Assembly (NCBI GenBank): GCA_021414065.1
Contig: JAIOPE010000061.1
Location: 1-58,272, forward strand
Source of the DNA: Planctomycetota bacterium
GTDB lineage: Bacteria > Planctomycetota > JAJSAM01 > JAJVHW01
Direction: 5' to 3'
Length of the DNA: 58,272 nt
The notes beneath the pieces were generated by a model. It was not told the origin of the DNA. It saw nothing but the letters and a program-made list of their open reading frames with translations, and did no database searches. Below, piece by piece: positions 17,657 through 26,046 of the stretch (its first letter is position 1; each line of letters opens with the position of its first letter). The translations under genes and the position numbers were made by a program.

Positions 17657-18735
17657 ACCTGCGTGCCGGATCCGAGGCGTTCGGCGAACGCGTCGAACGC
17701 GAACGGGAGACCCGAAGCGTCCACCGGCGACGCGCCGTCGGCGACATGGAAGTGCAGGTGCGGCTCGGTCGAGTTGCCTGAGTTCCCCAGGCTGCCCACC
17801 ACTTGGCCACGCGCAACGCGATCGCCGGTCCGGACCGTCACGGAACCGTTGCGCAAGTGGGCGTACATGGCAAAACGCCCCCCCCCGAGGTCGAGCACGA
17901 CGTGGTTCCCCGCCACCGTGTCGTTCGACATCTCGACCGCCCGCCGCGTCGCGTCGGGGACGTTGTCGGGGATCCCGTCCACAGAGACAGCGACCCGCGC
18001 CGCGGCCACGGCGAGCACGTCGGCGCCGAAGGCGTGGTACGACTCGCAGCGAGCGACGTCACCGGAGAATGTCCGGCCGTCGGCTCCCGCGCGGAAGAAG
18101 TCCACCGCGAACCGCTGCGCCGCGCGCGGACGCCCGTGGAGCCACACGACAGCGCGGCGGTGGCCTGAAATCGTGGAGGGACCGTTCTCGCAGATCCAGC
18201 CGCCGCCGCGGAGCGGCGGGCCGATCGTGACCGGCACGTCGCTGGACGTGCGCATCTCCGACGCCGTGATCGTCTCAACCGCCGGGGCGCCGGTGTCGGT
18301 CGTGGCTGCCAGGACGACATCGTGCTCGAACGTCGTGGTCGCCGCGCCCGCGCCGCAGATCGCATCCAACAGGACGACCGCCCGACCGCCGGGCGCGAGG
18401 TCGAGGCGGCCGAGCGGTTCCTCGACCCGCCGCTTCGGGACCACGCGGCGGGCGAGGTCGAGCCCGTCGAGCGCTTGCTCCGCGCCGCCGTCGGATCTGC
18501 GACGCAGCACGCGCTCGATCGTCACGGCTCTCTCGCCCTCGTTGCGCAGCGCGACTTCATACACCACGAGCGCGCCGCCGCCGGAGACGACCGCGCTGGG
18601 TGCGTCCATCACGTCGGCGCGCACTCCCATGCGACCGAGTCCGCCGCGCGGCGCCGCGCAACCGGACGCCGCACTCGCCGCGACCGTCAGCAGGACGGTC
18701 GCACGCGCGATCAGCGACGCGCGCCGTGGCCCCAT
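17557..18735 (-). CDS. M23-family peptidase lipoprotein
   Basis: A 392-residue protein whose signal ends in a lipobox-like SAASGCAA, suggesting a lipoprotein. The C-terminal third is a peptidase M23/LytM domain with SYHAFGAD, VVLDLGGGRFAMYAHL and EPHLHFHV, supplying the zinc ligands. Such enzymes cut peptidoglycan peptide bridges, or act as regulators if inactive; the ligands here look complete. The N-terminal region has no family I recognise. It overlaps the upstream cytochrome gene by 25 bp on the same strand and the convergent membrane-protein gene by 100 bp on the other. Confidence 0.8.
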   Translation of the reverse strand: MGPRRASLIARATVLLTVAASAASGCAAPRGGLGRMGVRADVMDAPSAVVSGGGALVVYEVALRNEGERAVTIERVLRRRSDGGAEQALDGLDLARRVVPKRRVEEPLGRLDLAPGGRAVVLLDAICGAGAATTTFEHDVVLAATTDTGAPAVETITASEMRTSSDVPVTIGPPLRGGGWICENGPSTISGHRRAVVWLHGRPRAAQRFAVDFFRAGADGRTFSGDVARCESYHAFGADVLAVAAARVAVSVDGIPDNVPDATRRAVEMSNDTVAGNHVVLDLGGGRFAMYAHLRNGSVTVRTGDRVARGQVVGSLGNSGNSTEPHLHFHVADGASPVDASGLPFAFDAFAERLGSGTQVQRAVSAPSEGAAVDFLDASHATNGVPEASATK

Positions 18736-20141
18736 CGTTTCCAAAGGTCCTCGGCGCTGAACGCGGCGTCGCGGTCGGGGGTGTGGCAACCGCGGCAGCG
18801 GGTGATCGCGTTGCGGCCGTACGGCTTGTCCTGGGACTCGACGTGGGCCGAGCCGGGGCCGTGACACGCCTCGCACGACACCGCCCCGAGGTCCGACGTG
18901 TCGTCCTTCCCGCGCCAACCGGTGCGATAGAACGCGCCGGTCGTGTGGCAGCCGATGCACTGCAGTCGCCCGAGCGCGATCTCCTTGAACGCCGCGGGGC
19001 GCCGCCCGTGCGCCGACGCGCCGTGTTCACCGACCTGCTCCGCGTGGCAGCGAGCGCACGCCTGTGCCCCGACGTAGCGTCCGTCGGCGTGGTCGATGCG
19101 CCGGTCGTCCTTGGCCGTTGCGACCGTCGTGAACACCTCGTCGCGCGTGATCACGGCGTTCTCCGCGAGCATCGGATCGAGCGGCGAGCCGTCCGCGAGC
19201 AACATCATCCCGAGGCGCACGAGCGACCAACGGCGAAGGGTTCCCCCGTCGGTCGTCAGCACCCACGCGAAGCGGAGCCCGCGCCCGGACGCGAAAACCG
19301 GCGTGCCGCCACCGTCGAGCGGATCCTCGAGCGGCAGATCGCCGCCGCGGGCCGCGACCGCAAACGCGAACCCGGGCACCTGACGCACCAGCGCTACCGT
19401 CTGCTCGGGTGTGCCATGGTGCAGAAGAACGGCGGCGGCGATCGGCCGATCGACCTTCGCTGCGGCTTCGCGCCCGCGCCGCAGCGCCTCCGCCGCGGCT
19501 TCCGAAGGCGAGACGAGGCGCAGGTCGTTTCCGCCGGCAGTGATCTCATCCTGAACCGAGAGGTCGGCGGTGGAGATGACGAGGATGGCGCCCTGCGCCG
19601 AGTCGAGGAGAGAGTACCCCTTGAGCACCGGGGCGCCCGAGGGGTCCACTGCGTTCGCGCAGAGTGCCGGGTACTTCTGCACCGACAGGAACGACCGACA
19701 GAACGCGCTGCCGTACGAAAGTTCGGAAGGCCCCGCCGCAACGATCTTCACCCCGCACTCCGAAAGCGCAGCCCCGTAGAGGTACGCGGCCGCGCCGCTA
19801 CCGAGCTCGCCGCCCACGTGGATCAGGTCGCCCATGAACACGGAGACGGCCGTTTCCTTCTCGGGCGTCAGGGATCGGTTGAGCGCGGCCAGCGAGAACA
19901 GACCGCCGCACGGATAATCTGCGCAGGGCTCGGGGTAGATCCGGTCATCCGCGCAGCCAGCGATGATGAACCGGATCGGGCCCGGGGCCACCGAAGGCGA
20001 CGCCGACTTCGGAGCGGGACCAGGCGCAGCGTCGCGTCCGCTGCCGGGCGCGTCGGCTCCGGGCGTGGAGCGGAACAGGGCGAACACCGCAATGGCTGCG
20101 ATGACAGCGGCTGCGAGCACGGCGAGGCGGACGCGTTGCAC
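18711..20141 (-). CDS. Tetrahaem cytochrome c fused to a 5'-nucleotidase-like domain
   Basis: A protein of about 476 residues with an N-terminal membrane anchor (VRLAVLAAAVIAAIAVFALF), so it is periplasmic. Residues about 60-330 follow the plan of the metallophosphatase/5'-nucleotidase fold (GGLFSLAAL, VFMGDLIHVGG, VAAGPSELSYG). The metal-binding GNHE motif is GPSE and the first DxH is absent, so phosphatase activity is unlikely. The C-terminal part has four haem-binding motifs: CARCH, CIGCH, CEACH and CRGCH. The start is a GTG at 20141; no ATG precedes the anchor. An electron-transfer role is inferred. It overlaps the M23 gene downstream. Confidence 0.75.
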   Translation of the reverse strand: MQRVRLAVLAAAVIAAIAVFALFRSTPGADAPGSGRDAAPGPAPKSASPSVAPGPIRFIIAGCADDRIYPEPCADYPCGGLFSLAALNRSLTPEKETAVSVFMGDLIHVGGELGSGAAAYLYGAALSECGVKIVAAGPSELSYGSAFCRSFLSVQKYPALCANAVDPSGAPVLKGYSLLDSAQGAILVISTADLSVQDEITAGGNDLRLVSPSEAAAEALRRGREAAAKVDRPIAAAVLLHHGTPEQTVALVRQVPGFAFAVAARGGDLPLEDPLDGGGTPVFASGRGLRFAWVLTTDGGTLRRWSLVRLGMMLLADGSPLDPMLAENAVITRDEVFTTVATAKDDRRIDHADGRYVGAQACARCHAEQVGEHGASAHGRRPAAFKEIALGRLQCIGCHTTGAFYRTGWRGKDDTSDLGAVSCEACHGPGSAHVESQDKPYGRNAITRCRGCHTPDRDAAFSAEDLWKRWGHGARR

Positions 20142-20220
20142 ACGCCAAGGATGCCCGAAGCTGGCAGTCGCGTCGCGAAATCGAGGGAGCCGCTGGCCCC
20201 GGCACGTCTCGCACCCGACC

Positions 20221-20305
20221 GAGCCCGGGGGCCGCGGGCTGGGTCGGAACCCCTGCGTGGCTCGACGAAGTCCACAGTGCGGGCCCCCGCGTTGCGACCG
20301 ACTCC
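20221..20305. repeat. Structured intergenic element, copy B
   Basis: About 85 nt that align with 42092-42175 at roughly three-quarters identity. Both share GAGCCC at the left, TGCGTGGCT..GAC.AAG in the middle and CTCC at the right. The segment can fold on itself (GGTCG/CGACC, GGAACCCC/GGGCCCC, central GGCT..AGTCC). Several differences between the copies preserve pairing. Confidence 0.5.
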
Positions 20306-20495
20306 TCGCCGCGCGCAACGACGCCGCGCTGTGGCTCGAGCGGGCTCAGGATGGGCGCGCGGCGGCCGTACGTTCTGCGACGCCCGCCGTTCTTACGCGA
20401 ACCCCGTTCGGATCTCGGGGTTCGGGCGTCAGCCACGTGGCACAGCCAGAGCGCCGGCGTGCAACACATCGGAGCACCGTCGCGCGGAATCGAAA

Positions 20496-20524
20496 GGGCC
20501 GCCGCGACCAGGTCGCGGCGGCCC
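20496..20524 (-). terminator. Rho-independent-type terminator of porin 1
   Basis: A perfect 14-bp palindromic stem (GGGCCGCCGCGACC) around a single A lies 20 bp beyond the porin stop codon. It is followed on the minus strand by TTTCGATTCC. Confidence 0.75.
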
Positions 20525-20543
20525 CAGGAGTCAGATCAGAAGG

Positions 20544-21890
20544 CTAGAAGTCGAGCTGGAACCGGAGGCCCAGCGCGCTCAGCGACTTGCTGAACGCCGG
20601 GTCGTCGGGGTTCGCGTGCGTCCAGTCGAGCGTGACGCGCGTGTTCGGGTTCAGCCACCAGTTGACGCCGAGCGTCAGCGCCGTCATGTCGGAGACGTCG
20701 TAGTCGGCCTTCATCCAGCGCGCCGCGAGCTGCCAGGCGCCGGTGCCATCGCCGTCACCGAAGTTCTGCTTGACCTTCGGGCGACCCCAGCCGCCGTAGC
20801 TCGGCTCGTACTGCTGGTTCTCGCCGGTGAGCCAGTAGCCACCCTCGAGCGACCAGTTCTGGATGTCGGGGTTCGGGCCGGTCGCGTTCGCGTTGACCTG
20901 CTCGTACTCGCCGAGGAAGGAGAACGGTCCCGTGACGTAGGCGGCCTCGAGGCCCCACTGCCAGCCGTCATCGGCGGCGAAGGTCGTGCCGGCCATCGTC
21001 GGCCCCTGGTTCACGCCCGGCTTCGAACCGTAGGTGACCGTGTCGTCTGCGTAGTCGCGATAGCTCGCGGACGCACCGACGTGGAGCCACGTCGCGCCAT
21101 CGTCCTCGACGATCGGACGCGCAGCGACGCGGGCGGCGAGGTTGTACTCACCGGCCTTGGCGTTGCCGACGTCATCGCCGGACGAGTTCGCCTCGCGGAA
21201 CATGCCGACCTGATAGAGGATCATGTCGTCGGAGCAACGGCCGTGAAGCATGATACCCGTGTTGCGACCGTTCTGGATGTCGTTCGTGTAGTTCCGCTCC
21301 ATGAACTGGTTGAACTTGTCGCTCGTCTGCCAGTCGAAGCCCGAGGGCTCCTTCATGTGGCCGACGCGGATGTTGCCGAACGAGCAGTGGGCGAGTTCCA
21401 TCCACAGGTCAGCGGTCGAAACCGTGTTGTGGGCGAAGTCCATCTCGGCGTGCCACTTGACGTTGCCGTAGATCTGACCGTTGGCGCCGAGGCGGATGCG
21501 GCGGAACTCGGTGCCCGGGTTCGCCGCGGCGCCGTAGTTGTTGCCGTTGTCGCCGTACCAGGCCCAGTCGTTCTGGATCATCCCGAACCACTGGTACTTG
21601 AAGGCGCCGTCGCCGCCCTCGGACTTGACACCGTTCTTGAACATCGAGCCCATCGACATGTCGCCGGCGGCGCGCTCCAGGTCCGCCACGCGGGCCTCGA
21701 GGTCGCTGCTCGCCGTGAAGTAGCCGCCCCGCAGGGTGGACTTCACTTCGGAAAGCTGGCTCTCCAGATCCTTGACCCGCTTCTCGAGCTGGGCCTTCTC
21801 CGATGCGTCGTCCGCGCGGGCCACGCCCGACACTGCGAGCATCAGGGCGACCGCGACACCGGCGCCTGTGAGGCTATTGCGATTTGCCAT
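20544..21890 (-). CDS. Phosphate-selective porin, OprO/OprP family (paralogue 1)
   Basis: A 448-residue outer-membrane porin with a signal peptide ending near VSGVARADD. It has a coiled-coil segment at residues 30-50 that should trimerise in the periplasm, and a beta-barrel ending in FQLDF, with terminal phenylalanine as expected for BAM substrates. Family landmarks are RRIRLGANGQIYGNVKWHAE, IRVGHMKEPSG and SLEGGYWLTGE. These porins admit phosphate or polyphosphate. It has its own promoter with 11-bp repeats (21961-21982), a good ribosome-binding site (GGAGGG) and a terminator, so it is monocistronic. It is related to the neighbouring porin 2. Confidence 0.88.
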   Translation of the reverse strand: MANRNSLTGAGVAVALMLAVSGVARADDASEKAQLEKRVKDLESQLSEVKSTLRGGYFTASSDLEARVADLERAAGDMSMGSMFKNGVKSEGGDGAFKYQWFGMIQNDWAWYGDNGNNYGAAANPGTEFRRIRLGANGQIYGNVKWHAEMDFAHNTVSTADLWMELAHCSFGNIRVGHMKEPSGFDWQTSDKFNQFMERNYTNDIQNGRNTGIMLHGRCSDDMILYQVGMFREANSSGDDVGNAKAGEYNLAARVAARPIVEDDGATWLHVGASASYRDYADDTVTYGSKPGVNQGPTMAGTTFAADDGWQWGLEAAYVTGPFSFLGEYEQVNANATGPNPDIQNWSLEGGYWLTGENQQYEPSYGGWGRPKVKQNFGDGDGTGAWQLAARWMKADYDVSDMTALTLGVNWWLNPNTRVTLDWTHANPDDPAFSKSLSALGLRFQLDF

Positions 21891-21942
21891 CTGACTCGTC
21901 CCTCCAGAAGGTGCCGCCAACACGGTCGGCTCTGTTGGGGAG

Positions 21943-21982
21943 TCTAGAAGAGGGGAGCCCCCGTCCGTCAAGGATTGGCGAA
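21943..21982 (-). promoter_or_regulatory. Candidate PhoB box and promoter of porin 1
   Basis: On the minus strand TTCGCC (from 21982) and TTGACG (from 21971) start 11 bp apart. TTGACG doubles as a -35 hexamer, followed after 17 bp by TCTAGA at 21943-21948. The half-sites match the spacing of those before pstS, phoB and ppk but are less perfect. Confidence 0.55.
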
Positions 21983-22046
21983 CTCTTTGTTTGGACGGGA
22001 AGTGATCTGCGTCAAGACGGCGTGCGTCGCGGACGTGGAATCGAAG

Positions 22047-22081
22047 AGGGGCGCCGCGGCAGATGTTGCCGCGTCGCCCCT
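22047..22081 (-). terminator. Terminator of porin 2
   Basis: A stem of AGGGGCGACGCGGCA with its complement (one mismatch) around a 5-nt loop, followed on the minus strand by CTTCGATTCC, the same tail sequence as after porin 1. A second hairpin, GGTCCGC/GCGGACC, lies nearer the stop codon at 22100-22122. Confidence 0.65.
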
Positions 22082-22141
22082 TGGGTGGGGTTTCGGTCCG
22101 CCCGCAGCGCGGACCGCCCCGTGGTACGTGAGTTCTCCGGG

Positions 22142-23539
22142 CTAGAAGTCGACCTGGAAGCGCATGACCAGGGCGCGGGTGCTGTCGTCGAGTCCCTTCG
22201 CCGCCCAGTCGCCCTGCGCATCGACGACGTTCAACGAGATGCGCGTGTTCGGGTTCAGGAACCAGTTGACGCCGAAGCGCCAGATGTCCAGCTCGCCGCC
22301 GTCGTAGCCGCCGTCCACCAGGTCGAGCGTGTCGTACCCGACCGCGATCTGCCAGGCGCCGATGCCGTCCCCGTCGCCGTAGTTCTTCTTCACCTTCGGA
22401 CGGTCCGTCCGGCCGGCCTTCAGGTCGTACTGCGTGCTCTCGCCGGTGAGCCAGTAGCTGGCTTCGAGCGACAGCGCGCTGAAGTCGTAGTCCTCAGCCG
22501 TCGTGTCCGAAGCGCCGTTTCCGTGGGCGAAGACGGTCTCACCCTTGAGCGTGAGCGGGCCCGAGACGAACATCGACTCCAGCCCGAACAGCGAACCGTC
22601 GCTGATGTCCTTCAGCGTGCCGGTGTCCGCCCAGTTCGGCGCGATGTTGATCAGCGGCTTCGCGCTGTACTTGACCTCGTCGCTGCTGAAGTCGCGCAGG
22701 TTGTAGGACATCCCGAGGTGCAGCCAGGTGTTGCCGTCGTCCTGCACGATCGGACGCCCGCAGAGGCGGCCGACCAGGTTGTACTCGCCGGACTTCGTGT
22801 TGCCGGTGTCGGCGCCCTGGGCGTTGGCGTCGCGGAACATGCCGACCTGATACGTGAGCATGTCCTCGGCCGCGTTGCCGTAGAGCATGATGCCCGTGTT
22901 GCGCTGCGGCGCGAACGCCTGCGCCGTGATGTTGCGCTCGATGAACGTGCCGAAGCGCGAGCTCATGAGCTGCTCGGACGTGGTCGGCTCGTCGAAGTGG
23001 CCCACGCGGATCGTGCCGAACGAGCAGTTCGTCAGCTCCATGTAGACGTCGGCGAAGCTCGCCGCGCCGCCGGAGAAGTCGAACTCGCTCTTGAACTTCA
23101 CGTTGCCGTACATCGTGCCGGTGGCGCCGATGCGCACACGGCGGAACTGCACGCCGCCGTTCATCTCGCCGACCGCCGTCTCCGCGTCCTCGTCGGCGTC
23201 GAACCAGGTCCAGTCGTTCTGGATACGACCGTACCACTGGTACGAGAACGCCTTGTCGTCGCTCTCCGACTTCAGGCCGTTCTTGAAGATGACGTTCATC
23301 CCGCCCTTGTTGTCGAGGCTCGTCCGTTCGAGGTCGGAGATGCGCGCCTCGAGGTCGCTGTTGGCGGTGAAGTACCCGCCGCGCACGTTCTCCGACACCG
23401 AGTCGAGCCGCTTCTCGAGTTCGCCGATCCGCGTCTCGAGCGCGCGCTCCCGCGCCTCGTCCGCGCGCGCCGAAGCCTGTGCCATCGCGATGCACGCGAG
23501 CGCAGCGACGGCGAGCACGCCCGTCTTCCGATTCACCAT
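22142..23539 (-). CDS. Phosphate-selective porin, OprO/OprP family (paralogue 2)
   Basis: A 465-residue paralogue of porin 1, with a signal peptide (VLAVAALACIAMAQASARAD), a coiled coil (RALETRIGELEKRLDSV), a beta barrel and C-terminal FQVDF. Shared landmarks include GGYFTANSDLEARISDLE, RRVRIGATGTMYGNVKFKSE and LSLEASYWLTGE. The two differ most in loop regions, which line the pore in OprP, so they may differ in selectivity (phosphate against polyphosphate or pyrophosphate). GGAGGG precedes the ATG. Its promoter region has the 11-bp repeat pair at 23612-23627. Confidence 0.88.
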   Translation of the reverse strand: MVNRKTGVLAVAALACIAMAQASARADEARERALETRIGELEKRLDSVSENVRGGYFTANSDLEARISDLERTSLDNKGGMNVIFKNGLKSESDDKAFSYQWYGRIQNDWTWFDADEDAETAVGEMNGGVQFRRVRIGATGTMYGNVKFKSEFDFSGGAASFADVYMELTNCSFGTIRVGHFDEPTTSEQLMSSRFGTFIERNITAQAFAPQRNTGIMLYGNAAEDMLTYQVGMFRDANAQGADTGNTKSGEYNLVGRLCGRPIVQDDGNTWLHLGMSYNLRDFSSDEVKYSAKPLINIAPNWADTGTLKDISDGSLFGLESMFVSGPLTLKGETVFAHGNGASDTTAEDYDFSALSLEASYWLTGESTQYDLKAGRTDRPKVKKNYGDGDGIGAWQIAVGYDTLDLVDGGYDGGELDIWRFGVNWFLNPNTRISLNVVDAQGDWAAKGLDDSTRALVMRFQVDF

Positions 23540-23611
23540 GTTCGATCCCTCCGGTGTTCAGCGCGCCGAACCGGTCGGCGTCGCGTGAGGGGGGCAGTGG
23601 ACGCGGGCCAC

Positions 23612-23627
23612 GTCAACGTTCGATGAA
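23612..23627 (-). promoter_or_regulatory. Candidate PhoB box of porin 2
   Basis: Minus-strand half-sites TTCAT (from 23627) and TTGAC (from 23616) start exactly 11 bp apart, about 75-90 bp before the porin 2 start codon. No clear -10 hexamer follows at the usual distance. Confidence 0.5.
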
Positions 23628-23727
23628 GGCTGCACGGAGATCGCGTCCCTTCTTCGTGAGTGTTCCTTCATGAACCCACCGGCGGGATCCGATCACCCGC
23701 GCGCATCTCCCGGGCTACCCTGCGCGC

Positions 23728-24396
23728 ATGGCCAAACTCGTCGTTCCCGAACGGTTCCAGCGCAACTCGTCGAAGGTCCGAACGATCGACCCCGAGGAGA
23801 CGGGCGCGGCGCTGATTGCGCTTGCGTGCGAGCGTCTCGGACTCCCCGACCTCGGTGCCACGGACGTCCTCGACGTCGGCTGCGGCGCGAGGTTCACGCA
23901 GACCATCATCAACCGCGGCCTGCCGTTGAAGTCGTACACCGGCGTGGACGTGGACCGGGATCTGATGGACTGGCTGCGCAAGGAAGTGACGGACCCGCGC
24001 TTCCGCTTCGCCGCGTGGGACGTTCGGAACCCCATGTACAACAAGCGCGCGGCGCCGATGACGCGCGACTCGAAGCTGCCGGTGACGGGCGCGTTCGACG
24101 TGATCTGGCTGTTCTCCGTGTTCACGCACATGCCGCCCGCCGACTCGGACGCGATGCTGGCGATCCTGCGCCGCCACGTCCGCCCCGCCGGGCGTCTCTT
24201 CTTCTCGTGCTTCATCGACGACAGCGTCGGCACCTTCGCGGACCGCACGCCGGAGCGCCCGGCGCTCCACGCGACCTACGCGGAGCGCACGATGCGCGAC
24301 ATGCTCGCGAAGAACGGCTGGGACGCGCGCTCGCTCCACCCGAAGGACGACGCACGGTTCATCCAGCACCACTTCGTGTGCGCGCCGCAGGCGTAG
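23728..24396 (+). CDS. SAM-dependent class I methyltransferase
   Basis: A 222-residue Rossmann-fold methyltransferase. Motif I is VLDVGCGARFT, the acidic residue ending strand 2 is in YTGVDVDRDLM, and motif IV is FDVIWLFSVFTHMPP. The substrate cannot be told; the H-M-P-P sequence after motif IV is common in small-molecule methyltransferases. It is divergent from porin 2 and convergent with phoU (25-bp gap), so any tie to phosphate metabolism is positional only. Confidence 0.85.
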   Translation: MAKLVVPERFQRNSSKVRTIDPEETGAALIALACERLGLPDLGATDVLDVGCGARFTQTIINRGLPLKSYTGVDVDRDLMDWLRKEVTDPRFRFAAWDVRNPMYNKRAAPMTRDSKLPVTGAFDVIWLFSVFTHMPPADSDAMLAILRRHVRPAGRLFFSCFIDDSVGTFADRTPERPALHATYAERTMRDMLAKNGWDARSLHPKDDARFIQHHFVCAPQA

Positions 24397-24421
24397 AAGC
24401 CGGGATCGGCCGGCGAGGCGT

Positions 24422-25117
24422 TCAGACGCCGTCGGGCGACGGGGGCGCGATCCGCGCCTCGGCGTTGTGACGCACGATGCGGCCTTCGACGATGAACACG
24501 ACGTCCTCGGCGATGTTCGTCGCGTGGTCGCCGATGCGCTCCATGTTGCGGACCGCGGCCACGTAGATGGTCGCGTCCTCGACGCCGGTGCGGCCGGACT
24601 TCATCAGCCGCATGCAGAGGTCGAGCATGCCGCGGAACCGCTCGTCCACGCCCGCGTCCTCCCGCCACACGTCGCGGGCGAGCGCGGCATCGCGGCGCAG
24701 GAGTGCGTCCACGCTGCGGCGCACCATCGAGCGGACCGCGTCGGCCAACTCCTGGAACGGCTGCGCGAACTCGGGGACCGGCTCCGCGGTGATGCGCCAC
24801 GTCTGCTTCGCGACGTTGCAGGCAAGGTCGCCCATGCGTTCGAGGTCACTGTTGATCTTCAGAGCGCCGGCGAGAAACCGCAGGTCCGACGCCATCGGCT
24901 GCTGCAGCGCGAGCGTGTCGAGACAGAGACGCTCCAACTCGACCTCCATGAGGTCGAGGTAGCGGTCGCCTTCGACGACCTTGCCGGCAAGCCCGGCGTC
25001 GCGCGTGAGCAGCGAACGGCACGAGTCGTCCACGGCCCGCTCGACGAGACCGCCCTCGTCGGCGAGGCGGCGCTCGACGTCGGCGAGCATCTGTTGGAAG
25101 TGTTGGCGCAGAGCCAT
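24422..25117 (-). CDS. phoU: Phosphate-specific transport system accessory protein PhoU
   Basis: PhoU links the Pst transporter to the PhoR kinase and shuts the regulon off in high phosphate. The 231-residue protein has the two three-helix repeats with metal-binding motifs DLERMGDLACNVAK (near residue 90) and NMERIGDHATNIAEDVVF (near residue 195). It lies 18 bp downstream of pstB on the same strand and forms a pair with it. Confidence 0.95.
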   Translation of the reverse strand: MALRQHFQQMLADVERRLADEGGLVERAVDDSCRSLLTRDAGLAGKVVEGDRYLDLMEVELERLCLDTLALQQPMASDLRFLAGALKINSDLERMGDLACNVAKQTWRITAEPVPEFAQPFQELADAVRSMVRRSVDALLRRDAALARDVWREDAGVDERFRGMLDLCMRLMKSGRTGVEDATIYVAAVRNMERIGDHATNIAEDVVFIVEGRIVRHNAEARIAPPSPDGV

Positions 25118-25135
25118 GTGTGATCGGGACCGAGA

Positions 25136-25996
25136 CTAGCCGAAACGGCCGGTCACGTAGTCCTCGGTCTCCTTCTTCGTGGGGCGCGTGAAGATCTGTT
25201 CCGTCGGGCCGTGCTCCAGGAGCTTCCCGACGAGCATGAACGCGGTGAAGTCGCTGACGCGCGCGGCCTGCTGCATGTTGTGCGTCACGATGGCGATCGT
25301 GACCGAAGAACGCAGCTCGTGGATCAGGTCCTCGATCTTCGCGGTGGACGCGGGATCGAGGGCGGAGCAGGGCTCGTCCATCAGGAGCACCTCGGGTGCC
25401 GTGGCGAGCGCGCGTGCGATGCACAGACGCTGCTGCTGGCCGCCCGACATCCCGATGGCACTCTGGTCGAGGCGGTCCTTCACCTCGTTCCACAGGGCGC
25501 CGCGACGCAGCGAGTCCTCGACGATGGCGTCGAGACGGGCACGATCGCCGATCCCCTGGATGCGAGGCCCGTAGGCGACGTTCTCGTAGATCGACTTCGG
25601 GAACGGGTTCGGCTTCTGGAACACCATGCCCACGCGGCGGCGGAGGATCTCGACTTCCGTCTTCCGATCGTGGATGTCCACGCCGTCGAGGGCGATCGTT
25701 CCGCCGATGCGCGCGCCGGGCACGAGGTCGTTCATCCGGTTGAGGAGCCGCAGGAGGGTTGACTTGCCGCAACCGCTCGGGCCGATGAGCGCCGTGACCT
25801 TCCGCGCGGGGATCTTCAGGCTGACGTCCCAGAGAGCCTGCGACGCGCCGTACCAGAAGCTGACGTTCCGGACGTCGATCTTGACTGCGTCTCCGCCGGC
25901 CGACGGATCGTCGGTCGGCCGGGCGCGTTGCGGCTGGAGCGGGTCCAACCGGGTCGGGGTGGTGGTGGAGATGGGCCCCTCCGCGGTCATGGGCAT
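25136..25996 (-). CDS. pstB: Phosphate ABC transporter ATP-binding protein PstB
   Basis: PstB is the ATPase of the high-affinity phosphate importer. Walker A is [11 protein letters not shown], the Q-loop is VFQKPNPFP, the ABC signature is MSGGQQQRL and Walker B is VLLMDEP. The predicted 286 residues include an unconserved N-terminal tail of about 33 residues before [13 protein letters not shown]. The start (25996, or 25990) lacks a clear ribosome-binding site, and a PhoB-type repeat ends only about 22 bp upstream, so the transcript may be nearly leaderless. It lies 50 bp after phoR and is separated from pstSCA, which run the other way. Confidence 0.93.
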   Translation of the reverse strand: MPMTAEGPISTTTPTRLDPLQPQRARPTDDPSAGGDAVKIDVRNVSFWYGASQALWDVSLKIPARKVTALIGPSGCGKSTLLRLLNRMNDLVPGARIGGTIALDGVDIHDRKTEVEILRRRVGMVFQKPNPFPKSIYENVAYGPRIQGIGDRARLDAIVEDSLRRGALWNEVKDRLDQSAIGMSGGQQQRLCIARALATAPEVLLMDEPCSALDPASTAKIEDLIHELRSSVTIAIVTHNMQQAARVSDFTAFMLVGKLLEHGPTEQIFTRPTKKETEDYVTGRFG

Positions 25997-26018
25997 CTGA
26001 GGACGATCGACTGGCTTC

Positions 26019-26034
26019 GTTAAGCTATCGTGAA
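26019..26034 (-). promoter_or_regulatory. Candidate PhoB box of pstB-phoU
   Basis: Minus-strand TTCAC (from 26034) and TTAAC (from 26023) start 11 bp apart in the short phoR-pstB gap. The site would let pstB-phoU be induced independently of phoR. Confidence 0.55.
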
Positions 26035-26046
26035 GACACGGCGAGA

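Larger units (their letters stand above)
20142..20543. other. Intergenic stretch holding a structured repeat element and a terminator
   Basis: There is no gene I can support. The stretch contains the hairpin element at 20221-20305 and the porin terminator at 20496-20524. It also has an inverted repeat CGAACCCCG/CGGGGTTCG around 20398-20424. Confidence 0.5.

Noticed and set aside
18600..21947. A very long open plus-strand frame (over 1,100 codons) opposite the cytochrome and porin genes
   Set aside because: It has no family signature and mirrors real minus-strand genes. GC-rich third positions keep the antisense frame open.
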